64,000 nucleotides of DNA. It comes from Sitta carolinensis (lineage: Eukaryota > Chordata > Aves > Passeriformes > Sittidae). Below are positions 1 through 9,589 of the stretch, piece after piece. The stretch spans positions 11,088,452 through 11,152,451 of the forward strand of contig CM063294.1 in assembly GCA_032173965.1 (NCBI GenBank), in the 5' to 3' direction. The position numbers were made by a program, and so were the translations under genes. How positions within the stretch are numbered: the stretch's first letter is position 1; every line of letters starts with the position of its first letter. The notes beneath the pieces were generated by a model. It saw only the letters and a program-made list of their open reading frames with translations, made no database searches and had not been told where the DNA came from.

Positions 1-2
1 GG

Positions 3-125
3 GCGTCGCTGCAATGCACGGTTTTGAAAGACTTCAAGAAGTTACTGGAGCAAGACAAACTGCCTGAGATTCTTGCACAGGAAGCCAGGCCAACGGCCCA
101 AGAGCTCGGAGAGACCCCCAGTTAA
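3..125 (+). CDS. Possible 3'-terminal coding exon, 40 codons plus stop, protein not recognised
   Basis: The + strand frame starting at base 3 is open from the window edge to a TAA at 123-125. It reads about 40 residues, beginning ASLQCTVLKDFKKLL and ending in a polar tail, RPTAQELGETPS. The composition is protein-like: rich in K, E and L with one Cys. The 125 bases keep several CpG dinucleotides (gcgtcg, cacgg, aacgg, ctcgg), unlike the CpG-poor DNA that follows, which suggests coding constraint. The first half could form an amphipathic helix (LKDFKKLLEQDKLPEIL). I do not recognise the protein. Frame 2 is also open for about 20 codons, so the choice is not forced. The upstream boundary is outside the window. 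No nearby AATAAA clearly marks the end of its transcript. It could equally be a chance open frame. Confidence 0.3.
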   Translation, partial: ASLQCTVLKDFKKLLEQDKLPEILAQEARPTAQELGETPS

Positions 126-1162
126 TTAGCTGTTTGCTATGTAGAAGAGAGGCTGCAGGAAGTGCCCAGTGCTGCATCCTCATTTGCGCTTCTCTCTGAT
201 CCCTACAGCAGCAACTCAGTCCCGGGCAAAGCAGAGCTCATTATCCAGCAGAGACAAACTCCCCTGAGGAGAGAGGTGTTTCTTGGGCTGTTAAACAGCA
301 TCAGCTCCATCTGGTCCCCCCTCTGCCTGCCCTGAGCAGAGCTCGAGGAGCCCACGCAGGTAGGGCCTGGCACGGCTGGGCTGGAACCAGGAGGGAGCCT
401 GGCAGGGATGGAACACAGACCCTTCTTCATAACTGGATTGGAGGGAAGAACATTGAGAGCAAACCCAGAGCTGGCCTTGGTTGGTGCAGAGGATGGGAAA
501 ACCTTCATCAGCTGGTGCTCCCTGGGTGACCAGCACCTCTCAACAATGCTCTCTTGGTTTCCTATCAGCACATTCCACATCAGCCTGTTAGGCACATTTC
601 CCTGTCTAAAAGAGAGTTAAGACCCTTATCCTCACCTTCTGTGGACTCTTGGCCCGTGCTTTAAGAGAAGACATTTATTTAGGAAGTGTCCAGGGCAGTC
701 AGGTCATGCCCTTTGTTGGTGCAGGGGAAAGTTTGGAGCCTGCTCCACTTCAGCTGCCTCACCAGGGCCAACGGCTCCATCTGCTCCACCTCCTCAACCT
801 CCCCAGTAAATGGCACCTCATTAATTTCAGCACTGTAGGAACACTAACACTCTGCTCTAAAGAGCACAGACCCAAAGCCAACCACATCACCCTCAACAGG
901 GGGCCAGGTCTCCACAGTCCTAATTTGTTCAATCAAATTGCAGGAACTTCCCATTGGTTTCTTCCCCTTTCATGCTTAGCATCCTGCTTTCATCTTCAGC
1001 TGTTTTCTTATTACATTAAGTCCACATCTCTGACAAAAAACAAATGCCCAATTCTCCTGGATTTCCTCACAGTATCCTACAGGGAGCAAATCTTTACTGA
1101 GCAACGCTGTCTATTAGCCTGAGCAAACGTTTTGTTCTTTGAACAAGTATCTTTTCCATCCT

Positions 1163-1277
1163 CAAAAAACCCCAAACGAACAAACAAAAAACCCAAACAA
1201 ACAAACCCAACCTAACAAAACTCCACAACTTTGTCACAATCTCACAATCTTCTGTTCAAACTTCATCCCCCCCCCCC
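1163..1277. repeat. CAAA-type low-complexity tract and C11 run
   Basis: An A/C-only stretch with interrupted CAAA units fills 1163-1220, and a run of 11 C follows at 1267-1277. Both are read directly from the sequence. No transposon body is recognisable next to them. Confidence 0.8.
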
Positions 1278-2683
1278 AAAATAGCGGGCCAGCCCTCCAG
1301 CCAGTGGTAGCCCTGGCACAGTGCCTAGGAAAGTAATGGAGCTGCACTGATTTATGACAGTTAAAAATCTGACCTGGAGATGAGTCATGGGCTTTACTTG
1401 CTGCTTGAATTGCAGCTAATTCAAAGGGTTTGGGTTTGGTTTGTTTATCTCTGGATGTGTTGTAAAGCTTCAGTCACTAAAAGCCAATTCCAACATTTCT
1501 TCATATGTATTTAGGAAAGCTCCTGAATATTTAGGAAATGCTTGAATGTATGCAATTTTTTTAAGCATGCTCTGCTTCTTGGATTTGGACTCATCTTTTT
1601 TATCAGTCACCCACTCTGCCATATGAAATAGTCCATTAACCTACACATTGAGGCAGCTACTTTTGATCAAGAGGTGAAAAATCACAGCATAGCTCTGAGG
1701 CTCAAAACGAGAAGAAAAAGAAAAACAAACCATCAAGCAGGGAGGGAGGCTTTTGGACTCTTCTCCCTGCTGTCTGTCAGAGAAATGTGGCTCCAGCTGT
1801 TTCTGGGTGCCTTCAGCGTTATGGTCTCTTCTCCCTCTGCTGAGCAATCCAAGCACTACAGAGAGTGACAGAGCTGCCTGCAGCAAGAGGTTCTTCAGTC
1901 GTGTCAGGATTACACAGGAACAAACTTTATTTCTCAGGCTAACAGCAGGAAGAAAGTAAGAAACAGGCAGAGAGATGTGCTCAGCCTCCTGCTCCCTCCT
2001 TGCCCACGGAGATGGGAACTGAGCCGGGCTGGGGCTGCAGACAGCACAGCTGGACCCCAGGCTGGTGAAAGCATCTGCTGACCTGGGGAAACCAGAACCT
2101 GGCTGGGGACCGACCAGGGAAACCCCTGGAGAAGGCAGGAAGCTTTTGAATTAATCATCTCCCCTTGCTGCCGCATTGCCAAAGAAGAAATGAGACTGTC
2201 TAACTACTCACATGGCTTCCACACAAGGAACAGGTGAAGCCACTACAGCAGCAGTTCATCTGCTGGGGCACTCACAGCAGATCTTGGCTCATCCCTGCAG
2301 TGGGCAACACATCCCTGGATGTGGTCCCAGCACTGCTCTTCTGCATCCATGGTAATTCTCCAGCACCAACCTGACAAACCCTATGGGACCAAGAGGGAAA
2401 TAATAGGAGTATTACCACAACCCAGTACTACCAAGCTTATCACTTTGCAATGCATTAGATTCAGGAAGCTTTCTGTGCAGCACCACAATCTTAAAAGCAT
2501 CACTAATTCAAAAAATAAAAATAACAGAGCTCCAATATCCATATCAGATTCTAGGGTTAAACTGAGAGGCAATCCTGAGAATTTACAAAGTTTTCACCTG
2601 GATAGAGGAACCACTATCCTTCCCTGCTAAGCAGAAGAACAGATAATCACCCTAGGGCTCCATCTTTAGTGAAAAATAAATTC

Positions 2684-2729
2684 CTCTATTTCTCAAAGAC
2701 AAAAATACTCTATTTCTCAAAGACAAAAA
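2684..2729. repeat. Two-copy 24-bp tandem duplication
   Basis: The 22 bases CTCTATTTCTCAAAGACAAA plus two further A start at 2684 and again at 2708, so the period is 24 bp. The copies are identical over those 22 bases, which suggests a recent slippage or duplication event. No function is suggested. Confidence 0.85.
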
Positions 2730-4573
2730 AAGAAAAACAACCCAATACCAAATCCCTTTTCACCAGCTCTATCCAAATTCAACAGAACAGCAGCTAAAAA
2801 TATGTCAGAAATCAAGGTGTGGGTGAAGGAAAGAAAAAAGAAAAGGCTTAACACCAGAATGGCAAGATTTCAAGCGTGACCCATTGCCTGGTAATGTCAA
2901 TGGGATCCTTTTGAACCATTTCCAGACAAGTCAGATACAGCTCACCTGATGTGACTTGTTACTGAGAGAAGCTGATGGAGGTAGAGAGGAGGAAGGCAGA
3001 GAATTCACAGGGAAAACACACAGACACAGGAATCGTTCCAGCTCTTGATCAGTGGGTGGGGGAAAGCATACTTTTGTTTCTTTTATGCATTTCCCCCCAA
3101 AAGGAAAAAAAAAAACCCAGCAGCTTTCCCATAGAATCCGTCCTAAACCCAGGCAGGGGAGAACATAAAGAGTAGCTAAAACTTAAGTTTTTTCAAGGTT
3201 ATCTAAGCAGACATTGCAAAGTTCTTTATGGTGTTTAGTAACCTACTGCTCCCCAAAAAGTTAATAGGTTTTCAAACTACTCCAGGCATATTCAGCAGAA
3301 ATCTGTTATTAAAATCGATGAGAGACAAGCTGTTAGCTGTACGTTGTGCTGGGAAAGCTGCAGATGAAATGCAGAAAGCTCCTATGCTTTCACTCCACAT
3401 CCAACAATACAAACATTTTCAGTTACCTCATAAATCAAAGTTTGTCATTAAGCTGCACCTAAAGTGCTATCTTGCCCAAACCTCTGGAAAGGCATCGAGG
3501 TAGCTGTTAATTATTTTTTACAATCACTCAGGAAACATTTCACAGGTGAAGGAACCGTGGGTTGGTGCAAATCCTCTGTGACTGTTGTGGGGCCAACAGG
3601 ATGGAGGCATCTGGTGGTGGCCAGAGACAAATGGACTCAGAGAGTGACAGTGTGTGTGAGCTTTTACACTGAGATACTTTCCACTCCAAGCACACCTAAG
3701 GGACTTGATGTAAACTGGTAACAGAGCCTGGGATTCAAACAAATGAAATAAAAGCAGGAGCAGACAATGAAGAAAGTTAATTTTTCACCCAGAGAACTGC
3801 AGTGTTAGAAGATTGCCCTGGAGGATTTAATCAATGAAAGTGAAACTTGTGTATTTTTCTCCAGTATTCCCAAAATAAGTCAATAAGATGCCAGCACTCT
3901 CTCAGTATAGAGTGACCATTTTCCAGTAAGCTTGAGTTAAAGTCTTTATCAAAAGAACTAAAGAAATGCATTATGATTTCAGAAAAAAATAGTAAGCAAG
4001 GAAAGTGAAACAGCAGGATAACCTTATATGGTACAATAGTTTACAGAAAAACTTTTTTACTTCTTTTATTCCTACGAACGATTAGAAGCAAATGAAAACT
4101 ACTCTAAACCAGGTATTGCTGGTGCATGAAAATACCTGCAGCTTCCCTGGCTTTTAAGAACAGCAAAACATCTGAAAAATGCATACCACCATCAGGCACT
4201 ATCTAAAGGCATTTCCAGACCCAGAAGCGCCTCTCCCGTGAGGAAAGCACACCTCCTTGTCCATCTGCTTCATCACAAAACTCCCCAGACATTCAAGCAA
4301 CTCATACTGCACCCATCACCCAAAGGAGCTGAGCAGGACTGCTGGGTCCATACACATCACCCAAAATAAACAGCCACAGACCACATTACATAACACACCT
4401 CTGTAGAATTATGAACACCTGAATTAATGCCCCTGCCTGTCTGAAGGGCTGCACACCAGCTCTCTCTCTTGGTCAGATGACCCTGGTAGGCAAGGAGCTT
4501 TCTCAAGTCCTAAATCAATTTACAACCCCACCTTCAGCTGGAGCCTGGATAATCTTTCTCTGAGCATTAAATT

Positions 4574-4606
4574 AAAAAAAAAAAAAAAAAAAAAAGGAAA
4601 AAAAAA
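4574..4606. repeat. Poly(A) tract
   Basis: A run of 22 A at 4574-4595 is followed by GG and nine more A. No retroposed gene body is recognisable upstream. Confidence 0.85.
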
Positions 4607-6420
4607 CCACCTCCATTATTTCCCTTTTGTAATACTCAGTTTACATGCACAAAACAGAAGAGCTGTCACTTCTTCAGTTTTAAAAGCTTTAAATTAGATG
4701 TTCTAAGCTATCTGCAAAGCAAAGAGGTGCAACTGAAAAACAACAGGGGGGTACTATCCATGACTCTCCAAAGTGTTGGAAGTTTCCAGAAGGCACAATA
4801 AGAATACAGTCAACATCCTCAGTGCATTCCAACACAAGAATTTCAAGGACTTCAAGGGGCAAAGACAGAGGTAATTTTTGTGTGGCAAGAAGATTACTGC
4901 AACAGTTTTACTTAGGTTAATCAAAAGGTTTGGAAGCAAGGCTCACCCTCTGTACTGCTGAGAGGTGATGCTCTGAAAACAGCTTTTACTACAAGGAATC
5001 TTGTCAGCCTTGTTTCAAAATAATGACCCTTATTTTCCCATTTATCAGTATAATTTCTTCCTCAAACTGGCATTCAAAAGTATAGCTCTTCCTTGAAGGA
5101 GCAACAAAACAAAAACTCAGCTTGAAATACAGGAGTGGATTCTCAACAGATATACACAATATGAGGAGTCAATAAAATTATGTTAATTTATGCCAAATGA
5201 AATCCAACAAGATTTCTCTCCTTCTAGACGAGGCTGGGACGATCAGGATCATTTACAGCAGATGCTAATCCTTATCACCCAGGGCACGAGAGCTCATTCC
5301 CATGCCTATGGAATGTCACCGAGCAAACACATCTGTTAGCTGGAGGAGGACTCAGTTCAGCACACTGATTGAGCAACGTCACTGGCTGACCTGTTCTGCC
5401 CAGCACACAATGGAGAGTTTTCATTTTTCTTTTCAGTGAAACACTATACAAGTGTTGATTTAATGGTTCATTCATCAACTCCTCTGAATATTAAGCGATT
5501 CATTTTGACTTAATTTGAACAATTCAATTTCACCCATCCTTTCTCCCCTTGAAAAATGTGAATTACTGGACAGGGAGAAATTGTTTTAAAAGTTGACTTA
5601 GCAGGAAGCACTTAGATCCATGGGCTTTATACCTTTTCATAGTCTGATGTATGTTTATAACATTTTTTTTATTTTCCTATTACACATTATACCTGAAATT
5701 TACAAATGCCAAAGCAAAGACACTTCCACCAACATTCTTAATACTGCAGACCAAAAGGCATCTTCTGCCTTAGACACTCCCTAAAAAGACCACCAGAACA
5801 CAAAGTGCATCGTCAACAACCAACACCCCTGCGAAATTCTGCAACACCCGGGGAAAGGAGCCTCTCACTGAAAATCCCGTACTTTTCTCTCAAAGTTTAC
5901 ATTACCGGATACATTTTCCCAACAGGGGCAAAACACCGAAGCACGCAGGAAGCACTGGAGCTTCGGTCTCACCTGTAAGCAGCACCTCGCACCTGCGAGT
6001 CCGCATCCCCGCGGGGCTCCCCGCGCTCATCCCCGGGGCGGCTCCCGGGACCCGCCCGGGCTGCAGGAAACCCTCCCGGCACCGGAGCAGCGGCGACCCC
6101 CGCACCTGTTGGCCCGCCGCTCCCACCGCTTTTCCCCGATCCGGCGCGATCCCAGCCGGTCTCACCTGCTGCTCGCAGGTGCCGAAGCCCCGCTCCACAG
6201 CCCCCCCAGACGCCCGCTGTTCACAGCCAGCCCGGCAGCCCCAGGGACACTCGCAGAGCTCCTTCCCCACGGGAGCCCGGCGCCGCTCGGACACGGAGCA
6301 TCCCCCGCGAAGCTCGGCCGAGCCTTCCAGAGGGCCGGGCAGCGTCCGCCCGCTGCCGAGAGACACTTTTCCCTCCGGGAATGCCAACACGGAGCCACCG
6401 CGCTGCGAGGGAGGGAGGGA

Positions 6421-6610
6421 AGGATGCGAGGGAGGGATGCGAGGGAGGGATGCGAGGGAGGGATGCGAAGAAGCGATGTGAAGAAGCGATGCGAAGAAGC
6501 GATGCGAAGAAGCGATGCGAAGAAGGGATGCGAAGAAGGGATGCGAAGAAGGGATGCGAGGGAAGGATGCGAGGGAGGGATGCGAAGCAGGGATGCGAAG
6601 CAGGGACGCG
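6421..6610. repeat. 13-bp minisatellite, 14 full copies, inside the CpG island
   Basis: The unit GGGATGCGARGRA is repeated head to tail 14 times from 6421 to 6602 with no length change, followed by a partial copy at 6603-6610. Four variant units are grouped: ending GAGGGA at 6421-6459, starting GCG and ending GAAGAA at 6473-6524, starting GGG and ending GAAGAA at 6460-6472 and 6525-6550, and ending GAAGCA at 6577-6602. Such grouping points to unequal exchange or segmental duplication within the array. Each unit has a CpG. The period is not a multiple of three, so all frames stay open and give the same repeated peptide (RMRRSDAKK-like on +, LLRIASSHRFFAS-like on -). The long frames across it are therefore artefacts. 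Confidence 0.95.
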
Positions 6611-6741
6611 CGGGCGGCACGGCGACTGGCCGGGGCGCGGGGAGCACCCGAAGGGCCGCGTCCCCCCGCGAAGGGCAGCGCCGGCCGGAGCCCGAAACTC
6701 CGCCAAGTGCGAGCGCGGGGCCGGCCCGCGGCGGCACTCAC

Positions 6742-7000
6742 CGGGCCGGGGGCGGGCTCGGCCCCTCAGGAGATCATGCCGGCGGAGCGCGGGGCCGGCG
6801 GCGGAGCGGCTGCTCCGGCAGCGGGGGCGCGGCGCTGCTCGAGCCGCGGCGCAGCAGCCGCGCCGCCCCCGACACGCGGCCGCGGCGCCCCGGCCCGCGG
6901 GGGAGCGGGGAGGCGGAACCGAACCGCTGAGCCCGCCCCGGCCCGGCCCGGCCCGGCCCGGCCCTGCCCGCGCCTCCGCCCGCCGCCCCGGCACCGCCAC
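6742..7000 (-). other. Putative non-coding first exon with a 3-codon upstream ORF
   Basis: Read on the - strand, GC-rich sequence from the upper part of the island runs to CCCG|GTGAGT, giving an exon end at 6742. The right edge (the transcription start) is a guess. The only ATG close to the donor is at 6777-6775 and reads ATG ATC TCC TGA, a three-codon upstream ORF (Met-Ile-Ser-stop). This exon would therefore be 5' untranslated, with the real start codon in a later exon. On the + strand an ATG at 6776-6778 opens a long Ala/Pro/Arg/Gly frame, but that composition is typical of random GC-rich DNA and I do not call it a gene. Confidence 0.45.
6937..6964 (-). repeat. CCCGG pentamer repeat, G-quadruplex motif on the - strand
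   Basis: The + strand carries CCCGG about five times in a row. The - strand therefore has runs of three or more G separated by CC, which matches the standard four-tract quadruplex pattern with 2-nt loops. It lies in what would be the promoter or 5' untranslated region of a - strand transcript. Confidence 0.8.
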
Positions 7001-7044
7001 CGGCACCGGCCCCGCGCGGCCGGAGCGCCGCTGCCTCCGCTGAT

Positions 7045-7370
7045 GCCGCTGCTTTTTCTTCCTCCTCCCCCTTCGCCCCCCTCCCCTTTTATTCCTTTTT
7101 TCTCTCACATCACTTTTTCTCTTTTTCTCCCTTTTCAACCCACTGTTCTTCTCTTGCCTCATTTCTCCCCTTCTTGCTATTCCCTTCGATTTTCCCATCA
7201 CCTGCCCCTTCTCCCTTTTTCCTGTCCCCTCTCCCTTTTTCTTGCCTCTTATCCCTTTTTCCTTCCCCCTCTCCCTTTTTCCTGCCCCCTCTCCCTTTTT
7301 CCTGTCCCCTCTCCCTTTTTCCTGCCCCCTCTCCCTTTCTCAACCACCTCTCCCGTTTCCCCCTGCATTT
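7045..7370. repeat. Polypyrimidine tract with a 7 x 20-bp tandem array
   Basis: The + strand is almost purely C and T from the CpG island edge to the CR1 tail. From 7201 to 7340 it is an exact-period array of seven 20-bp units of the form CCTGCCCCCTCTCCCTTTTT with small substitutions. Long homopurine-homopyrimidine tracts with repeat symmetry can adopt triplex (H-DNA) structure. Open frames here on + read Pro/Phe/Leu/Ser repeats and on - Lys/Glu/Gly/Arg repeats, and are not genes. Confidence 0.9.
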
Positions 7371-7850
7371 CGTAGAACGGCAGAGTCGTTCAGGTGTGCA
7401 ACACCTTTGCGATCAAGACCTTCAAAGCCAGATGGTCTGGATCATCTGGACCGTCAAACCCGCTACCCCAGCACTGCCAAGCCTGCCGCTAAGCCGTGTA
7501 CGACACGTACAAGTACACACAAATACCACATCTGCACATCACTTAAAAACCTCCAGGGATGCTGGCCCCACCACTTCCCTGGGCAATCTCTCCAGTGCTT
7601 GACAATCCTTTCTGTGAAGATTTTTTTTTTTTTTTAAATCCTGTCAAACCTGCCCTGTCGCAAGTTGAGGCTGTTTCCTCTTACTGCTTGTACCATGGGA
7701 GATGAAGCCAAAGCCCCACCTGGGTACAGCCTCCTTTCAGGTTGTTGTAGAAGTGGATAACATCTCTTGTGAGGCTCCTTTTGTCCAGGCTTAACACCCC
7801 CAGCTCATCATAAGACTTGTGCTCTAGACCCTTCACCAGCTACTATGGAC
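7371..7850 (-). mobile_element. CR1 LINE 3' fragment, reverse orientation
   Basis: Read on the - strand this matches the 3' part of bird CR1 elements. It includes the segment about removing heterogeneity that reads ...TGCGACAGGGCAGG..., the 'GGGAAGTGGTGGGGCCAGCAT' type block around 7560-7580, and an end at 7371 with a degenerate octamer (GTTCTACG). The plus-strand block around 7660-7840 (CAAGTTGAGGCTGTTTCCTC, CCTCCTTTCAGGTTGTTGTA, CATAAGACTTGTGCTCTAGA) is also characteristic. It is 5'-truncated, as is usual for CR1. A T-rich insertion or expansion lies at about 7620-7635. No open frame survives. Confidence 0.85.
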
Positions 7851-9103
7851 GCTGCTTTCTTCCTTCTTTCTCTTTTTAATTGATTTTTTCCCTCCTCCTC
7901 CTTTTTTCATTCCATCCCTCTCCCTACCAAAGCCTTTTAGCACAGCAGACTGTGCCCAGCAGCCAAGTGGCAGCAGGGCTCGGCCACCCAGCTTGGTACA
8001 AAGGCTCCAGCAGCAGCACAGCTCCTTTTCCCTTGGAGTTCCATGTGCTGGAGAGGCAATCAGTGGGAATGGGGTTTTTTTCTACTCTAAAAAGTTGGTT
8101 GTTTTGCAACCATATGCAAATGCTTTGGTTCTAGCAGATGGCAATGAGTGCTTTCCTTCCACATTTTACTCTGGAGCTCAGTATCAAGGTAGAGCTTGCA
8201 ATAAACTCAGAAGCTACTGACTAGTGGTTACAAGGACAAGTTAGACTTGTGTTGAAGGAGAACTTTCCATCACATGTCCACTTGCTGCTCTTCCCTTCCC
8301 GCCATGGACCTGGGACCCTCCCTTCCCTTAAAATTCCAAGGAAGTGCCAGGTTTGGTTCCTTGAAATTCTGTAAAATCATTTCCCAACTAAAGAACAGGG
8401 GTTACACCATATAACCCTACACCAGAGCCTCTACACATGCATTCTTTCCACCTGTTGTACATTATATGCAAAATTTATATGCAAAAAAACTTTTCATCTT
8501 ATCTCCAGATTAAAAAAAATATATACTGAAGAAATCTGACAGACCAAAAGAAAACTAAAGCACATCAGCAAAACTGGCAAGTATTAAGCACTCTAAATTT
8601 TATCCAGTTAGTTTATCAAGCAACAAATTTGACCTATGGGTCTTCATTTTCATTTCTGTTATTCTTTTAATTTTAGTACTTCTTTTTTTTAGTACTTCAT
8701 AAGTGGTGTTGTCTTTTGCTTGCACTGATTTGCAAGTGGATTCAGTTGGCCAGCAATGGCAGGGAATGCTAATTCCATTTAGTTCCGGAAAAAAGCAATA
8801 AAAAAAAAATATGTTTCCCTAAGGCCTCAGCCCACAGTGATGGAAAATCCAGACCAACAAACATATTTTGTTAAAATCAGTCTTATGTGTCCTGCCTTTT
8901 CCCACAGAAAAATAAAAGTAGGAAAACAGTCCACTAGGCAAACAAATATAAATGATGGACCCTTCCCAGCTCGAGTAGTTTTATCCCAAATATATCCCCG
9001 AGCTGGGGAAAGAGTGGCAGTGTGTACCCCACAAGTGGGCAAGCCCTAATCACATTTCAGATGTGCCACATACAGCCGTAGCTCAGATTATTTAAAGTTA
9101 TGG

Positions 9104-9136
9104 GGTCAGTGACAGCAGCAGCTGCTGCTGCTGACC
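9104..9136. repeat. CAG/CTG palindrome with extended arms
   Basis: CAGCAGCAGCTGCTGCTG at 9113-9130 is an 18-bp perfect palindrome. It is flanked by GGTCAG at 9104-9109 and its complement CTGACC at 9131-9136, so a longer imperfect hairpin or cruciform can form. It contains a CAGCTG E-box at its centre. Confidence 0.85.
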
Positions 9137-9463
9137 TCAGGGGAATCGCAGTCCTGGCTCAACACAAACTCTCATCCCTCCATTTCTCACTGCGGCTTAC
9201 TGGGATATGAGTGGTTCTTGGAGCTGCTGCACAGGGTTCCCAGTGCTGGGCTCACCACTGGCAGGAGTGGGCTGCAGGGCCACAGGGAAATGCAGCACAG
9301 GCAAAGATAAAATAACGGTTCCTCTTAGAGATTACTCTACTTATTTTCCCTGCCTTTAGAAAGGAACAGCTGCTACTCAGGTTTGCCAGCATCCAGAACT
9401 CAAAAACTGTGAGTGAGAGACTCAGAAATAGGATGATTGTCTCTAAAACAGTCTGATGTAGAG

Positions 9464-9589
9464 AAAAAAAAAAAAAAAAAGCCTCTTTTCATTTGGCCTG
9501 TGATTGCTAAGTCTGCAGAGATCCTTTTTTTCAAGCTTTTTCCTTGGTCCTTGAAGAGCAGAGATCCACTCTTTTTTTTTTTTTTTTTT
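9464..9589. repeat. Poly(A) 17 and poly(T) 18 runs in inverted orientation
   Basis: A run of 17 A at 9464-9480 faces a run of 18 T at 9572-9589, about 90 bp apart. The two could pair as an inverted repeat. Neither is attached to a recognisable retroposon. Confidence 0.85.

Larger units (their letters stand above)
126..5900. other. Non-coding stretch left of the CpG island
   Basis: I see no convincing exon here. It would be first-intron sequence if the - strand transcript from the CpG island runs leftwards. It holds an A/C-rich CAAA-type tract at 1163-1220, a run of 11 C at 1267-1277, a two-copy 24-bp duplication at 2684-2729 and an A-rich tract at 4574-4606. The part from about 5140 to 5520 keeps more CpG than its surroundings and may be a conserved element. 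Confidence 0.6.
5930..7050 (-). promoter_or_regulatory. CpG island promoter, probably for a - strand gene
   Basis: This is the only GC-rich, CpG-dense block in the window and is very different from the AT-rich flanks, so it is most simply a vertebrate CpG-island promoter. Direction is suggested by three strong splice donors on the - strand: CCCG|GTGAGT with the exon ending at 6742, CAG|GTGAGA with the exon ending at 6166, and ACAG|GTGAGA with the exon ending at 5973. The last two share the 12 plus-strand bases CGGTCTCACCTG. No comparable donor is obvious on the + strand. There is no TATA box near the likely start region at 6,800-7,050, as is usual for CpG-island promoters. That part has many GC-box-like and CCCGG repeats. 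The island also contains a 13-bp minisatellite. A bidirectional promoter cannot be excluded. The gene is not identifiable because no downstream coding exon is recognisable within the window. Confidence 0.75.

Noticed and set aside
5902..7201. Several overlapping open frames of 190-326 codons across the CpG island on both strands
   Set aside because: They are produced by the 13-bp minisatellite, whose period keeps all frames open, and by GC-rich DNA poor in stop codons. They overlap in every frame and have low-complexity Arg/Ala/Gly/Pro or Ser/His/Leu repeats.
7110..7375. Lys/Glu/Gly-rich - frame and Pro/Phe/Leu-rich + frame
   Set aside because: They are translations of the 20-bp polypyrimidine array, not genes.
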